This document shows, one piece after another, positions 18,011 through 28,887 of a DNA stretch of 64,000 nucleotides. The first letter of the stretch is position 1. Each line of letters starts with the position of its first letter. The stretch is from Aggregatibacter kilianii (GTDB lineage: Bacteria; Pseudomonadota; Gammaproteobacteria; Enterobacterales; Pasteurellaceae), in contig NZ_NRCN01000002.1 of the NCBI RefSeq assembly GCF_003130255.1, forward strand, positions 310,001 through 374,000. The letters are read 5' to 3'. The position numbers and the translations under genes are program-made. The notes under the pieces were generated by a model. That model saw only the letters and a program-made list of their open reading frames with translations, searched no databases and was not told the origin of the DNA.

Positions 18011-19147
18011 TTAATATAATGAGTTTTTGTTTTCTTCGATGAAGCTACTATCAATTCGACCAAACATTTTATAGTAAGCCCAAATTGTGTAAGAAAGCAA
18101 AATGACTACAAAGAATAATGCTAAGAAGAACATCAAGTTTAAGGTTAATTTACTTGACGTAGCGTCCCACATTAACAAGCTCATTCCCGGATTGGAAATT
18201 GAAGGCAAAACAAATGGGAACATCGCAATAGTTGCCGTTAAAATAACACCTGCCATAGTTAATGCTGAGAATAAGAAGGCAAAGCCACAACGATTTGTCT
18301 TAGAGAAGACAATATTAAGCAAAGCACTACCTACCGCTAACGCAGGGAATAACCATAAAATTGGCATTTCTTTATAGTTGTTAAACCAAGCGCCTGCTTG
18401 TATCGCCACTTCTTTACCAATTGGGTTAGACGGGGCATTATGATCAATAACACTGGTCACTACAAAACCATCTTTGAAAGATAACCATACACCGGCAAGA
18501 ACAAACATGATTAATGTCGCCAATGCGCCTACTTGAGAAATCGTACGAGCACGCTCACGCAACTCTGCTGTTGTCTTCATTTGTAGCCAGTTGGCCCCAT
18601 GCGTTGTTAACATCGTAAAACTGATAACACCGCAAAGTAAGGCAAACGGATTTAATAACTCAAAGAATGTACCGGTATATTGCGGTTGCTGTAACTCATT
18701 AAACTCAAATGGAACACCTTGTAACAGATTACCAAATGCCACACCGAAAACTAAAGACGGTACAAACCCACCGATAAATAAGCCCCAATCCCAAGCCTTA
18801 CGCCAAGTTGGGCTATCAATTTTAGCGCGATACTCAAACCCCACCGGGCGGAAGAATAACGCAGCCAAGACTAAAATCATCGCGATGAAAAAGCCGGAGA
18901 ATGATGTTGCATAAACCGTTGGCCATGCAGCAAACATCGCACCGCCGGCAGTAAGCAACCAAACTTGGTTACCATCCCAGTGTGGAGCGATAGTATTGAT
19001 CATAATGCGTTTTTCCACTTCTTTTTTACCGGTAAATGGTAATAAGTTTAAAACACCCATATCAAAACCATCAGTTACGGCGAATCCGATAAGCAGTACG
19101 CAAACTAAGATCCACCATGCAAAACGTAGAAATTCATAATCCATCAT
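18011..19147 (-). CDS. cydB: Cytochrome bd ubiquinol oxidase subunit II CydB
   Basis: A 378-residue polytopic membrane protein with the CydB signatures WWILVCVLLIGFAVTDGFDMG near the N-terminus and WDGNQVWLLTAGGAMFAAWP near residue 57. With CydA and CydX it forms the high-affinity quinol oxidase used at low oxygen. It starts 14 bases after cydA, in the order cydA-cydB-cydX-ybgE. Confidence 0.97.
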   Translation of the reverse strand: MMDYEFLRFAWWILVCVLLIGFAVTDGFDMGVLNLLPFTGKKEVEKRIMINTIAPHWDGNQVWLLTAGGAMFAAWPTVYATSFSGFFIAMILVLAALFFRPVGFEYRAKIDSPTWRKAWDWGLFIGGFVPSLVFGVAFGNLLQGVPFEFNELQQPQYTGTFFELLNPFALLCGVISFTMLTTHGANWLQMKTTAELRERARTISQVGALATLIMFVLAGVWLSFKDGFVVTSVIDHNAPSNPIGKEVAIQAGAWFNNYKEMPILWLFPALAVGSALLNIVFSKTNRCGFAFLFSALTMAGVILTATIAMFPFVLPSISNPGMSLLMWDATSSKLTLNLMFFLALFFVVILLSYTIWAYYKMFGRIDSSFIEENKNSLY

Positions 19148-19161
19148 AGTTAAGCTCCTGC

Positions 19162-20727
19162 TTATTTAGAAGATTGCTCGAAATAATAACGACCGGTTTT
19201 TAATGCGCTTGGACCAAGTCGGCTGTATTTATACATTAAGTACATTTCAACCACGAGGAACAAGGTATATAAAGCGCAAATTAAACCAATGGAGAACCAA
19301 AGATCGCCCGGCGCTAATTTAGATGCAGATACACCGACCGGTAATGCTTCATAAATTGCCCATGGTTGACGACCATATTCAGCCAAGAACCAACCACACT
19401 CAATCCCAATCCAAGGCAATGGTAAGCCCCATAGAATGGCTTTTAACAATAATGGACTACGACCAACGGTTTTACGCACGTTTTGTGCAAAAGCAAGAAG
19501 CATTAATAACAAAATTGCCCCACCGGCAGCCATCATGGCACGGAATGACCAGAAAGTCGGTGCGACTTTAGGAATCGTATCCGCTGCTGCTTGTTTGATT
19601 TGCTCTTCTGTGGCATCAACTACATTATCGGTGTAGCGTTTTAGTAACAATCCGAAACCTAAATCTTTTTGAACTTCATTAAATTTCGCTTTTGTTTCTC
19701 CGCTAGCCTGACCGTTTGCCTTTTTCTCCGCTCTAAGTTGTTGTAACAACGCATAGGCCTGAATACCGCTACGCACACGATCAACATTACGCGCTTGCAA
19801 ATCCGTTAAGCCACTGAATTGTTTATCAATAGAACGGGTAACAATCATCCCCGCCATATACGGAATCTGGATTTCAAAATCATTTTTCTGTTCCGCTTGA
19901 TTTGGAATTACAACCATATTCCAAGCTGCCGGAGCAGGCTGTGTATGCCACTCACCTTCCATTGCCGCTAATTTTGTCGGTTGCGCATGTCCAATCTCAT
20001 AGCCGGATTCATCTCCCATAATCAACACGGAAATGACAGAAATAATACCGAAGGTAGAGGCAACAGAGAAAGAACGTTTAGCAAAACCAATATCACGTCC
20101 TTTCAATAAGTAATATGAACTAATTGCCAATACAAAGAAGGCACCTGAAACATAACCTGCAGATAATGTATGTAAGAATTTACTCTGCGCAATCGGATTT
20201 AACCATAGATCCATAAAGCTGGTCATTTCCATACGCATAGTTTCAAAGTTAAACTCAGAGCCAACCGGTGCCTGCATCCAACCGTTTGCCACCAAAATCC
20301 ACATGGCGGAAAGGTTAGAACCGAAAGCCACACAGTAAGTAGCTAATAAGTGTTTACCTTTACTTAAACGATCCCAACCAAAGAAAAATAACCCCACAAA
20401 GGTTGATTCTAAGAAGAAGGCTAACAATGCTTCAATGGCAAGAGGCGCACCAAAAATGTCGCCTACGTAGTGAGAATAATATGACCAGTTGGTACCGAAT
20501 TGGAATTCCATAGTAATCCCGGTAGTAACTCCTAATGCAAAGTTAATACCAAATAGCTTACCCCAGAACTTCGTCATATCTTTATAAACTTCTTTACCTG
20601 TCACCACATAAAGGGTTTCCATAATCACGAGGACAAATGACATACCCAATGTTAGTGGCACAAATATGAAGTGATATAGTGCAGTTAAAGCAAACTGCAG
20701 TCTTGAGAGTTCAACAACGTCTAACAT
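19162..20727 (-). CDS. cydA: Cytochrome bd ubiquinol oxidase subunit I CydA
   Basis: A 521-residue subunit carrying haems b558, b595 and d. Visible landmarks are His19 in [16 protein letters not shown], the [15 protein letters not shown] segment, the quinol-binding Q-loop region (about 240-330) with charged insert, and the GRQPW motif near residue 447. It reduces oxygen to water using ubiquinol. First gene of the cyd operon. The region in front has a perfect palindrome and an FNR-like site, fitting oxygen control by ArcA/FNR. Confidence 0.97.
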   Translation of the reverse strand: MLDVVELSRLQFALTALYHFIFVPLTLGMSFVLVIMETLYVVTGKEVYKDMTKFWGKLFGINFALGVTTGITMEFQFGTNWSYYSHYVGDIFGAPLAIEALLAFFLESTFVGLFFFGWDRLSKGKHLLATYCVAFGSNLSAMWILVANGWMQAPVGSEFNFETMRMEMTSFMDLWLNPIAQSKFLHTLSAGYVSGAFFVLAISSYYLLKGRDIGFAKRSFSVASTFGIISVISVLIMGDESGYEIGHAQPTKLAAMEGEWHTQPAPAAWNMVVIPNQAEQKNDFEIQIPYMAGMIVTRSIDKQFSGLTDLQARNVDRVRSGIQAYALLQQLRAEKKANGQASGETKAKFNEVQKDLGFGLLLKRYTDNVVDATEEQIKQAAADTIPKVAPTFWSFRAMMAAGGAILLLMLLAFAQNVRKTVGRSPLLLKAILWGLPLPWIGIECGWFLAEYGRQPWAIYEALPVGVSASKLAPGDLWFSIGLICALYTLFLVVEMYLMYKYSRLGPSALKTGRYYFEQSSK

Positions 20728-21168
20728 CTCGACTCCTTGTAAATGCTACAAGTTCTTAAATTTTATGATTACTGAGTAATCACCCCATAAACTCAAAAAT
20801 GTTTTGAATTTGTATATAGAATTATCTTTATAATGACCGCTAATTGCAGTTGTTTGAGTCGATTATTACATAGATAACCCAAGTAAAGCGCATATTCTAC
20901 TACTAAATATAGGGATAAAGAATAGTAAAATATGCCGTACAGCTCACATTTTTGGAACTAAATCAAAAATAACTAAAAATGAATAATTCAGAATAAATTG
21001 ATCTAGGTCAAATTATATGCTTTATTAACGGGGTTGCAACATTTATTCATTTTTATTGCACGAAAATCACAAAATACGAAAAAGGCGCTAGACATAAAGA
21101 AAAGATTCTGATAACTTCACGTACAACTTATGTGCTGATTACAACTTGAACAATTGAAAGGCTTTCTA
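20728..21168. promoter_or_regulatory. Divergent control region between cydA and a small secreted protein
   Basis: About 440 bases without a gene and AT-rich. Near cydA a perfect palindrome GATTACTGAGTAATC lies at 20767-20781, about 40 bases from the start codon and probably within the 5' leader or core promoter. Further out, TTGATCTAGGTCAA (20998-21011) resembles an FNR box (TTGAT-N4-ATCAA with one mismatch). No ORF with a ribosome-binding site is visible. Confidence 0.55.
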
Positions 21169-21504
21169 ATGACAAAAAAAATAACTCAAATTCTAACCGC
21201 ACTTTTCGCAACAATGGCGGTTACGAGTTTTTCTAATGTGGCCGGTGCCACAGAAACCGTCAAAGAAAAAAGCGTAAAAGCAACGGTTGAGATGCCACAA
21301 CAATGCAAAGATTTATTCAGTGAGACCGAAAGTTTAATTGCCGAAGCAGAAAAACAACCGGGAACACATCCACAAGTAAATAAAATCAGAAGTAAACTCA
21401 ACCAAAGTAAAAAGCAGATTCTAGAAATGGAGCTAGCAACACAGATTAAAAGTTGTGATGTTGCCTTGGCAAAATTAAATAGCATGAAGCAACAAACACA
21501 ATAA
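21169..21504 (+). CDS. Small secreted helical protein (DUF5339-like)
   Basis: A 111-residue protein with a cleavable signal peptide (about 1-26, ending AGA), followed by a small Lys/Glu-rich helical domain with two cysteines (MPQQCKDLF and IKSCDVALA). The layout of signal peptide, CKxLF and a later KxCxxAL resembles the DUF5339 family common in Pasteurellaceae. The function is unknown; it is probably periplasmic. ATG 21169 with GAAAGG upstream is preferred over a TTG 15 bases earlier. A USS lies in the signal-peptide coding region. It ends at a bidirectional terminator shared with ruvB. Confidence 0.75.
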   Translation: MTKKITQILTALFATMAVTSFSNVAGATETVKEKSVKATVEMPQQCKDLFSETESLIAEAEKQPGTHPQVNKIRSKLNQSKKQILEMELATQIKSCDVALAKLNSMKQQTQ

Positions 21505-21520
21505 TCAGATAATTTCTAAC

Positions 21521-21551
21521 AAAAGGCTTATTGAATCTCAATAAGCCTTTT
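21521..21551. terminator. Bidirectional terminator between the small secreted protein gene and ruvB
   Basis: A perfect 14-bp stem (AAAAGGCTTATTGA with TCAATAAGCCTTTT) closes on a three-base loop. A and T runs at its base let it work in both directions for these convergent genes. Confidence 0.9.
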
Positions 21552-21553
21552 GT

Positions 21554-22567
21554 TTATCCATCTCGAGTAATCTTTTCAACGCCAAAATGGCGATACGTTG
21601 TCAATGTCGCAATCCTCCCTCTTGGGGTTCTTTGCAAAAAACCTTGCTGAATTAAATAAGGCTCCAACACATCTTCAATAGTATCTCTCTCTTCACCAAT
21701 GGCCGCGGCTAAATTATCCAATCCAACCGGTCCACCATCAAAGCGCTCCAACACAGCCATTAATAATTTTCTATCCAAATAGTCAAACCCTGCGTCATCA
21801 ATATCCAACATTGATAATGCGGCTTTGGCAATTGCTTCGGTGATTATGCCATTGTTGCGCACATCAGCATAATCTCGCACACGGCGTAATAACCGATTAG
21901 CAATACGCGGCGTACCACGAGATCGGCGGGCAATTTCATAAGCGGCGGCATCATCAATTTTAAGCTGTAAACAGGCCGCACTTCTAGACACGATTAAAGT
22001 TAAATCCGGCACAGAATAAAATTCTAAACGCTGCACAATACCAAAACGATCGCGCAATGGCGATGTTAAAGAACCTGCCCGAGTTGTTGCACCGATTAAT
22101 GTGAACGGTGGTAAATCTAACTTAATAGAACGAGCAGCCGGGCCTTCACCAATCATAATATCCAATTGATAGTCTTCCATTGCAGGATAAAGAACCTCCT
22201 CAATCGCAGGCGAAAGACGATGAATTTCATCAATGAACAACACATCATGCGGCTCAAGATTTGTTAGCATTGCCGCTAAATCGCCGGCTTTTTCCAGCAC
22301 TGGGCCCGAGGTTGTACGAATATTGACTCCCATTTCATTGGCGACAATATTAGCTAAAGTGGTTTTTCCCAGCCCCGGTGGACCAAAAATTAATAAATGA
22401 TCTAAAGCGTCCTGACGCAATTTAGCCGCTTCAATAAAAATTTCCATTTGTTCACAAACTTGTGGCTGCCCCACATAATCCGCCAACAATTTCGGACGAA
22501 TGGCACGATCAATGACATCTTCGTCTAATTTCGCAGTAGCACTGATAATTCTGTCTGTTTCAATCAT
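21554..22567 (-). CDS. ruvB: Holliday junction branch migration helicase RuvB
   Basis: A 337-residue AAA+ ATPase with Walker [12 protein letters not shown] near residue 62, Walker [11 protein letters not shown] near 110, sensor motif GATTRAG near 158 and a C-terminal winged-helix domain. Two hexamers drive branch migration at Holliday junctions bound by RuvA. It sits 15 bases after ruvA in the conserved ruvC-ruvA-ruvB order. Confidence 0.98.
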   Translation of the reverse strand: MIETDRIISATAKLDEDVIDRAIRPKLLADYVGQPQVCEQMEIFIEAAKLRQDALDHLLIFGPPGLGKTTLANIVANEMGVNIRTTSGPVLEKAGDLAAMLTNLEPHDVLFIDEIHRLSPAIEEVLYPAMEDYQLDIMIGEGPAARSIKLDLPPFTLIGATTRAGSLTSPLRDRFGIVQRLEFYSVPDLTLIVSRSAACLQLKIDDAAAYEIARRSRGTPRIANRLLRRVRDYADVRNNGIITEAIAKAALSMLDIDDAGFDYLDRKLLMAVLERFDGGPVGLDNLAAAIGEERDTIEDVLEPYLIQQGFLQRTPRGRIATLTTYRHFGVEKITRDG

Positions 22568-22582
22568 CTTGACTATCTCTAA

Positions 22583-23197
22583 TTACAATGCGGCTTTCAA
22601 TGCTTCGCGAATTAATTGTTCACTGGAAAGATCCGGTCTGGAGACTTTTTTCACCATCTTTTCGGCATCCAATGGTTTATAACCCAAGGCTATCAATGCA
22701 GCTACCGCTTCATTTGAAGGTTCAATTGTCGCCACGGTTTCAGCATTAACACTTGGCAAGTGGTCGGCCTGTACAAAGAAATCATGGGTTTTCACTTCTT
22801 TAAATTTACCTTTTAATTCAACCAACAAACGTTCTGCTGTTTTCTTGCCAATCCCCGGAATTTTAACCAAACGGGATAATTCCTCGCGCTCAATAGCATA
22901 GGCAAACTCATCCACTGACATCGCGGACAAAATCGCCAACGCCAGCTTCGGTCCTACGCCATTGGTTTTGATGAGTTCACGAAATAAAGTGCGGTCAGTT
23001 TTTTGTGAGAATCCAAAAAGCAAATGGGCGTCTTCTCGCACCACCAAATGTGTAAATAGACTGGTTTGCTTGCCCACTTCCGGCAAGTTATAGAAACTGG
23101 TCATAGGCAATAAAAGTTCATACCCCACGCCTTGCACATCCAATAAAATTTCCGGTGGCTGTTTTTCCATTAAAATGCCGGTTAAATGGCCGATCAT
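22583..23197 (-). CDS. ruvA: Holliday junction DNA-binding protein RuvA
   Basis: A 204-residue protein with the N-terminal OB domain [20 protein letters not shown], two helix-hairpin-helix motifs ([16 protein letters not shown] and [16 protein letters not shown], near 70-125), and a flexible linker to the C-terminal domain that contacts RuvB. The tetramer holds the four-way junction in square form. It is 64 bases after ruvC. A USS lies inside at about 22987. Confidence 0.98.
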   Translation of the reverse strand: MIGHLTGILMEKQPPEILLDVQGVGYELLLPMTSFYNLPEVGKQTSLFTHLVVREDAHLLFGFSQKTDRTLFRELIKTNGVGPKLALAILSAMSVDEFAYAIEREELSRLVKIPGIGKKTAERLLVELKGKFKEVKTHDFFVQADHLPSVNAETVATIEPSNEAVAALIALGYKPLDAEKMVKKVSRPDLSSEQLIREALKAAL

Positions 23198-23261
23198 AAG
23201 TATCCTGATGACTGAGTAAAAAATTGAACTTAGGATAAAATAAAACTGGATAAATATCCAG

Positions 23262-23834
23262 TTAAATTTTTAATCGAAATCGCCCTCGGCTATATCTTGT
23301 CCGCAAAAGTGCGGTCACTTTTTCTTGCATTTTATGCTGTTCTGCCGCACCGGCGACATAGAAAGAATGCTGTATGGAATGGGCATGCGTAATGGCAATG
23401 GCCAAAGCGTCTGCGGCATCTGCCTGGGGTTTATCGGAAAGGTTGAGAATACGGGTCACCATATCCTGTACTTGAATTTTATCTGCTGACCCAATCCCCA
23501 CAACAGTTTGCTTAATTAATCGTGCGGCATATTCAAATACCGGCAAATCATGATTTACCGCCGCAACAATGGCAGTACCACGCGCCTGCCCCAGTTTCAA
23601 TGCCGAGTCGGCATTTTTTGCCATAAATACTTGCTCAATGGCAAACATATCCGGCTGAAATTGCGTGATAATTTCCGTTACCCCTGCATAAATACGCTTT
23701 AAACGGGTTGGCAAATCATCCGCTTGAGTGCGAATAGCGCCGCTACCTAAATATTCCAATTGGCGGCCATGTTGTCGAATCACCCCATATCCCGTCACGC
23801 GCGAACCGGGGTCAATACCTAAAATAATCGTCAT
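23262..23834 (-). CDS. ruvC: Crossover junction endodeoxyribonuclease RuvC
   Basis: A 190-residue RNase H-fold resolvase. The four acidic catalytic residues are visible: Asp7 in [12 protein letters not shown], Glu near 68 in AIEQVF, and the two Asp in [14 protein letters not shown] near 140. It cuts Holliday junctions symmetrically, with RuvAB. It heads ruvCAB here. In H. influenzae yebC lies directly upstream; in this genome a lipoprotein gene is interposed. Confidence 0.97.
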   Translation of the reverse strand: MTIILGIDPGSRVTGYGVIRQHGRQLEYLGSGAIRTQADDLPTRLKRIYAGVTEIITQFQPDMFAIEQVFMAKNADSALKLGQARGTAIVAAVNHDLPVFEYAARLIKQTVVGIGSADKIQVQDMVTRILNLSDKPQADAADALAIAITHAHSIQHSFYVAGAAEQHKMQEKVTALLRTRYSRGRFRLKI

Positions 23835-23892
23835 AATCTATGAAATAAAAGAAACGGCTAGAACATCTAGCCGTTTTACTTTAAGTGAGATT

Positions 23893-24324
23893 TTATTGAT
23901 TTGCTTTTGCAGTAGCTTTAGCGTTTACATCACAGTTTTTCACAATGATTCTGTCTGATTTTTTGCCTTTTTCTAAAAGGTTTACCGGTAATACGGAATC
24001 AAATTTATTCAACGTTAAATCACTATCCACATTCCACACATAATTGCCGGAAGTAAATACAGTGAAGTCTTTTTGCGTCGTATCACGAACAAAGTCTTTT
24101 GCAATCACTTTATTGCCGACCATCACCATTGCACCTGTCGGTTCTTGGCCTTCGAATTGATATACGGCAGTCACCGGTTTCTTGTTACAAGAATACACTA
24201 CCGTTTTATCGGTAATCGGTGCCACTGCTTCGACTGCTTTTTCTTCCACATTTGCTGTTGCATTAGAACATGCGCTCAAAATGGCAACTGCTGCGATAGC
24301 TGATAATGTTTTAACTAATTTCAT
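23893..24324 (-). CDS. Lipoprotein of unknown function between yebC and ruvC
   Basis: A 143-residue lipoprotein. The signal peptide MKLVKTLSAIAAVAILSAC has its lipobox cysteine at 19. A low-complexity linker is followed by a compact domain starting VVYSCNKKPVTAVYQF and ending IIVKNC, so two cysteines bracket the domain and may form a disulphide. Size and layout recall MliC-type lysozyme inhibitor lipoproteins, but the match is too loose to name it. The ATG at 24324 is preceded by AAAGGAG. A longer reading frame from 24417 would run into yebC and is rejected. It is probably co-transcribed with yebC and ruvCAB. Confidence 0.8.
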   Translation of the reverse strand: MKLVKTLSAIAAVAILSACSNATANVEEKAVEAVAPITDKTVVYSCNKKPVTAVYQFEGQEPTGAMVMVGNKVIAKDFVRDTTQKDFTVFTSGNYVWNVDSDLTLNKFDSVLPVNLLEKGKKSDRIIVKNCDVNAKATAKANQ

Positions 24325-24334
24325 AAATGCTCCT

Positions 24335-25075
24335 TTATAGAATTGCAGCGACTTCATCGCTAATTTCACCATTGTGATAGACGTTTTGGACGTCATCACA
24401 GTCTTCCAACATATCAATTAACCGAAGTAGTTTCGGCGCGGTTTCCGCATCTAAATCCACGGTTGTTGATGGAATCATTGTGACTTCTGCACTTTCGATT
24501 TTAAAGCCCGCCGCCTCAATGGCATCACGCACGGAACTCAAATCTTCCCAAGCAGTATAAATTTCAAAAGAACCGTCATCTTGTGGCTGCACATCATCCG
24601 CACCGCCTTCAATAGCAGATTCCATTAATGCGTCTTCATCGGCTTGATTCACCAGAATTAATCCTTTTTTACTGAAAAGATAACCGACGGAACCTTCCGT
24701 TCCTAAATTTCCGCCACATTTAGTAAAACTTGGACGAACCTGAGAAATCGTACGGTTGGCATTATCACTTAAACATTCTACCATAACGGCCGTACCGCCC
24801 GGACCATAGCCCTCATAAACACGGGTTTCCATATTGGTGTCATCACCACCGCCAACACCACGCTCAATGGCACGGTTAATCGTATCGCGGGTCATGTTAC
24901 TACTTAAAGCTTTATCTACCGCCGCGCGTAAACGAGGGTTAGCACCAACATCGCCACCACCAATTTTTGCTGCAGTAACTAATTCACGGATTAATTTTGT
25001 AAAGATTTTGCCGCGCTGTGCATCTTGTGCTGCTTTACGGTGTTTAATATTTGCCCATTTACTGTGGCCTGCCAT
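24335..25075 (-). CDS. yebC: YebC/PmpR-family transcription or translation factor
   Basis: A 246-residue protein with the family start [25 protein letters not shown] and a three-domain layout: N-terminal helical bundle, then two alpha/beta domains. Members have been described as DNA-binding regulators and, more recently, as factors that relieve ribosome stalling. It lies upstream of the ruv genes, as in H. influenzae and E. coli. Confidence 0.95.
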   Translation of the reverse strand: MAGHSKWANIKHRKAAQDAQRGKIFTKLIRELVTAAKIGGGDVGANPRLRAAVDKALSSNMTRDTINRAIERGVGGGDDTNMETRVYEGYGPGGTAVMVECLSDNANRTISQVRPSFTKCGGNLGTEGSVGYLFSKKGLILVNQADEDALMESAIEGGADDVQPQDDGSFEIYTAWEDLSSVRDAIEAAGFKIESAEVTMIPSTTVDLDAETAPKLLRLIDMLEDCDDVQNVYHNGEISDEVAAIL

Positions 25076-25152
25076 GTTGTTTTCCTTCTAACGTAGAGTG
25101 CAACTTTTTGCACCTTAATTTATATAATAAGAATGGACGAATAAATGGTGTC

Positions 25153-25587
25153 CTATAATAAATACTTTCGGATTGCTTCCGAATTATTTGGAGATTTTGT
25201 CATTTGAATCGCCCGAGTCGGCGAAACCCATTGGAAAGCGAGATGTTCGGTCAATTCAGGCGTAAACTCCTGTTCCACTGCCAACAAAAACCAGTGCTCC
25301 CGGCAATGGGTGACGTTCGGTGCATATTTATAGCGGAAATGCGGAAAAATTTCAAATTCTATGCTTTCATTACAATCAAGAAGTGCGGTTGATTTTGCTT
25401 CTATTTTTAACCGCACTTCTTCCCATAATTCACGAATAGCTGTTTCATTTGGTGTTTCATCAGCTTCTAAAGAACCGGTCACCGATTGCCAAAAACCAGG
25501 GTCATCCCGTCGTTGTAACATCAGTACCCGTCGGGTACTTTCCGCATAGATAACAACAAGAACGGATTGGTTATTTTTATATTTCAA
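25153..25587 (-). CDS. nudB: Dihydroneopterin triphosphate pyrophosphatase NudB
   Basis: A 144-residue Nudix hydrolase. The Nudix box is read in GSLEADETPNETAIRELWEE near residues 38-57. It removes pyrophosphate from dihydroneopterin triphosphate in folate synthesis. It sits between aspS and yebC, as in related genomes (aspS-nudB-yebC-ruvC). A USS lies inside near 25380 and another near 25411. Confidence 0.92.
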   Translation of the reverse strand: MKYKNNQSVLVVIYAESTRRVLMLQRRDDPGFWQSVTGSLEADETPNETAIRELWEEVRLKIEAKSTALLDCNESIEFEIFPHFRYKYAPNVTHCREHWFLLAVEQEFTPELTEHLAFQWVSPTRAIQMTKSPNNSEAIRKYLL

Positions 25588-25618
25588 TTGAGCCTGCTAT
25601 TAAAATTCCCATCAGCCG

Positions 25619-25987
25619 TTAAGCATCCTTTCGAACAAAAAAACGATTGGCAGAAGAGTGATACAAACAAATAATATTAGCAATGGAAAATACAATACTG
25701 ACTAGCGTAACTTGTATGTCCTCAAAAAGAACATGCCCCAATATATTAAGAACAATACACCAAGCGATAAAAATCTCTCTTGCCCAACGTCGCCCACAGA
25801 GAATCATCTTATTCAAGTAAATCACTAAAATAAGGTTGAGATAAGGCAAAATTAACGCCAAATAATACTCCATGTTAATAAAAGATATCCCAACCGCCAA
25901 AATTACTAAGGTAAGAACCAACGCAATAAGATAATTAATGGCAATGTTTGCCCAACAAATGATAGGAATAGATATCGGTCTTTTCAT
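25619..25987 (-). CDS. Small four-helix membrane protein, unknown
   Basis: A 122-residue, strongly hydrophobic protein with four predicted transmembrane helices (about 8-32, 38-60, 68-88 and 90-112) and a basic C-terminus FFVRKDA. The reading frame is clean, has plausible spacing to nudB (31 bases) and follows aspS on the same strand. I recognise no family motif. It could assist a membrane or transport process, but nothing in the sequence shows which. Confidence 0.6.
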   Translation of the reverse strand: MKRPISIPIICWANIAINYLIALVLTLVILAVGISFINMEYYLALILPYLNLILVIYLNKMILCGRRWAREIFIAWCIVLNILGHVLFEDIQVTLVSIVFSIANIICLYHSSANRFFVRKDA

Positions 25988-26106
25988 ATATTATTCTTAT
26001 TCTAATTAACCACTGACTGATGCCGTGTCGTAAACAAAACGATTTGTAACATCAGAAGGTACAAATCTACCCAATCCATTTCATGAGTAGATTTGTTGCT
26101 ATTAAT

Positions 26107-27885
26107 CTATTCATCTTCCTTAACTGTTTTAACAACTTGAATACTCAACTCAGCCAAGGCTTGCGGATTTGCAAAACTTGGCGCTTCGGTCATTAAGCAC
26201 GCTGCAGCCGTCGTTTTAGGGAACGCAATCACATCACGGATATTTTCAGTGCCGGTTAAAAGCATGGTTAAACGGTCTAAACCAAACGCCAAACCTGCGT
26301 GTGGCGGCGTGCCGAATTTCAATGCATCCAACAAGAAACCAAATTTCTCGCGTTGTTCTTGTTCGTTGATGCCAAGAATGTGGAATACCGTTTGTTGCAT
26401 TTTCGGATCGAAAATACGTACAGAACCGCCACCTACTTCGTAGCCGTTGATGACCATATCGTAAGCATTCGCCACCGCAGTTGTTGGATCCGCCTCCAAT
26501 TGTTCCGGTGTGAAATCACGTGGCGATGTGAATGGGTGGTGCATTGCCGCCAAATTGCCTTCATCATCACGCTCAAACATAGGGAAATCAATGACCCAAA
26601 GCGGTTGCCATTCGTCTAAACGGGTTAAGCCGAGGTCACGGCCGAGTTTCAAACGCAATGCGCCCATGGCATCTGTGGTGGTTTGCCATTTGTCTGCGCC
26701 GAAGAACAAGATATCGCCGTTTTGTGCTTTTACACGTTCTGCTAACGCTTTCCATACATCTTCAGTTAAGAATTTCGCAATCGGGCTTTGAACGCCTTCA
26801 AGTCCCGCATTGATATCATTCACTTTCGCCCAAGCCAAACCTTTCGCACCGTAGATACCAACAAATTGGGTGTATTCATCAATTTGTTTACGGGTAATTT
26901 CGCTGCCATTTGGTACGCGAATGACCGCCACACGACCGTTCGGATCATTGGCCGGGCCTTGGAACACTTTGAAATCTACCTCTTTAACGATGTCTGCAAC
27001 GTCCACTAGTTCCAGTGGGTTACGTAAATCCGGTTTGTCGGAACCAAAACGATTCATCGCTTCGTGCCAAGTCATCACCGGGAATTTGCCTAAATCCACA
27101 CCAATGATGTTTTGCCATAAACCGTGCACCATGCGTTCCATAATCTCACGCACTTCAGGCGCTGTCAGGAAAGAGGTTTCCACATCGATTTGGGTAAATT
27201 CCGGTTGACGATCCGCACGCAAATCTTCATCACGGAAACATTTCACGATTTGATAATAACGATCAAAACCAGACATCATTAGAAGCTGTTTGAAAAGCTG
27301 TGGGGACTGTGGCAATGCATAGAATTTGCCTTTATGCACACGGCTTGGCACTAAATAGTCGCGCGCACCTTCCGGTGTAGCTTTGGTTAGCATTGGGGTT
27401 TCAATATCTAAGAAACCGTTGTCATCCATGAAACGACGTACAAAGCTGGTGATTTTCGCACGGGTTTTCAAACGTTGCGCCATCTCAGGACGACGTAAAT
27501 CCAAATAACGGTATTTTAAGCGTTGTTCTTCCGTGTTGTTTTGGTTGAAGTCTAACGGCAACACATCGGAGGCATTGTAAATTTTCAATGCTTTTGCCAA
27601 GACTTCCACTTCACCGGTCGCCATGTTTTTATTGATTTGGTTGTCCGGGCGGGCGATCACTTCACCTTTGATTTGAATACAAAATTCGTTACGCAAAGCG
27701 GCAGCTGCAGTTAAGGCTTCTTGGAATTTCGGATCAAAACAAACCTGCACAACACCATCACGATCACGCATATCAATAAAAATCAAACCACCTAAATCAC
27801 GACGGCGATGAACCCAACCGCTTAACGTCACTTCCTGACCAATATTTGTACGGTTTAATGCACCGCAATAGTGTGAACGCATCAT
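26107..27885 (-). CDS. aspS: Aspartyl-tRNA synthetase AspS
   Basis: A 592-residue class II synthetase. An N-terminal OB-fold anticodon-binding domain (about 1-110) includes [20 protein letters not shown]. Then come motif 2 ([18 protein letters not shown], near 217-234), the bacterial GAD insertion domain (about 290-410) and motif 3 (GLAFGLDRL, near 535). It charges tRNA-Asp. AAGGA lies upstream of the chosen ATG; an ATG one codon later is equally possible. Confidence 0.98.
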   Translation of the reverse strand: MMRSHYCGALNRTNIGQEVTLSGWVHRRRDLGGLIFIDMRDRDGVVQVCFDPKFQEALTAAAALRNEFCIQIKGEVIARPDNQINKNMATGEVEVLAKALKIYNASDVLPLDFNQNNTEEQRLKYRYLDLRRPEMAQRLKTRAKITSFVRRFMDDNGFLDIETPMLTKATPEGARDYLVPSRVHKGKFYALPQSPQLFKQLLMMSGFDRYYQIVKCFRDEDLRADRQPEFTQIDVETSFLTAPEVREIMERMVHGLWQNIIGVDLGKFPVMTWHEAMNRFGSDKPDLRNPLELVDVADIVKEVDFKVFQGPANDPNGRVAVIRVPNGSEITRKQIDEYTQFVGIYGAKGLAWAKVNDINAGLEGVQSPIAKFLTEDVWKALAERVKAQNGDILFFGADKWQTTTDAMGALRLKLGRDLGLTRLDEWQPLWVIDFPMFERDDEGNLAAMHHPFTSPRDFTPEQLEADPTTAVANAYDMVINGYEVGGGSVRIFDPKMQQTVFHILGINEQEQREKFGFLLDALKFGTPPHAGLAFGLDRLTMLLTGTENIRDVIAFPKTTAAACLMTEAPSFANPQALAELSIQVVKTVKEDE

Positions 27886-28035
27886 TTTTTATTCCTTATC
27901 TTCTAATCTTCTGTAAATATTATAAAAAATTGCGCTAATTATAGCTGAAAATTGCAAACGATAAAGAGGGAAACACCTATGGATCCGTAATGCATAACAA
28001 TTATTTGAGATAAAAAAAAACTTCTTCTAAAATGA

Positions 28036-28809
<774 letters not shown>

Positions 28810-28820
28810 TCGACTAAAAT

Positions 28821-28873
28821 AAAAAGTGCGGTGGGTTTTTAATTCGTTTTTAAACGACACCTACCGCACTTTT
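28821..28873. terminator. Inverted USS pair acting as terminator between cmoA and the GDYXXLXY gene
   Basis: AAAAGTGCGGT at 28822 faces ACCGCACTTTT at 28863, giving an 11-bp stem with a loop of about 30 bases and a T-run. It serves the convergent ends of cmoA and the next gene. Confidence 0.75.
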
Positions 28874-28887
28874 CTTTTCCATTTTTT

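Noticed and set aside
18591-18914. Plus-strand frame of 107 codons inside cydB
   Set aside because: Shadow of cydB; no start signal and composition follows the opposite strand.
23893-24417. Longer start of the lipoprotein at 24417
   Set aside because: It overlaps the yebC 3' end and would bury the signal peptide.
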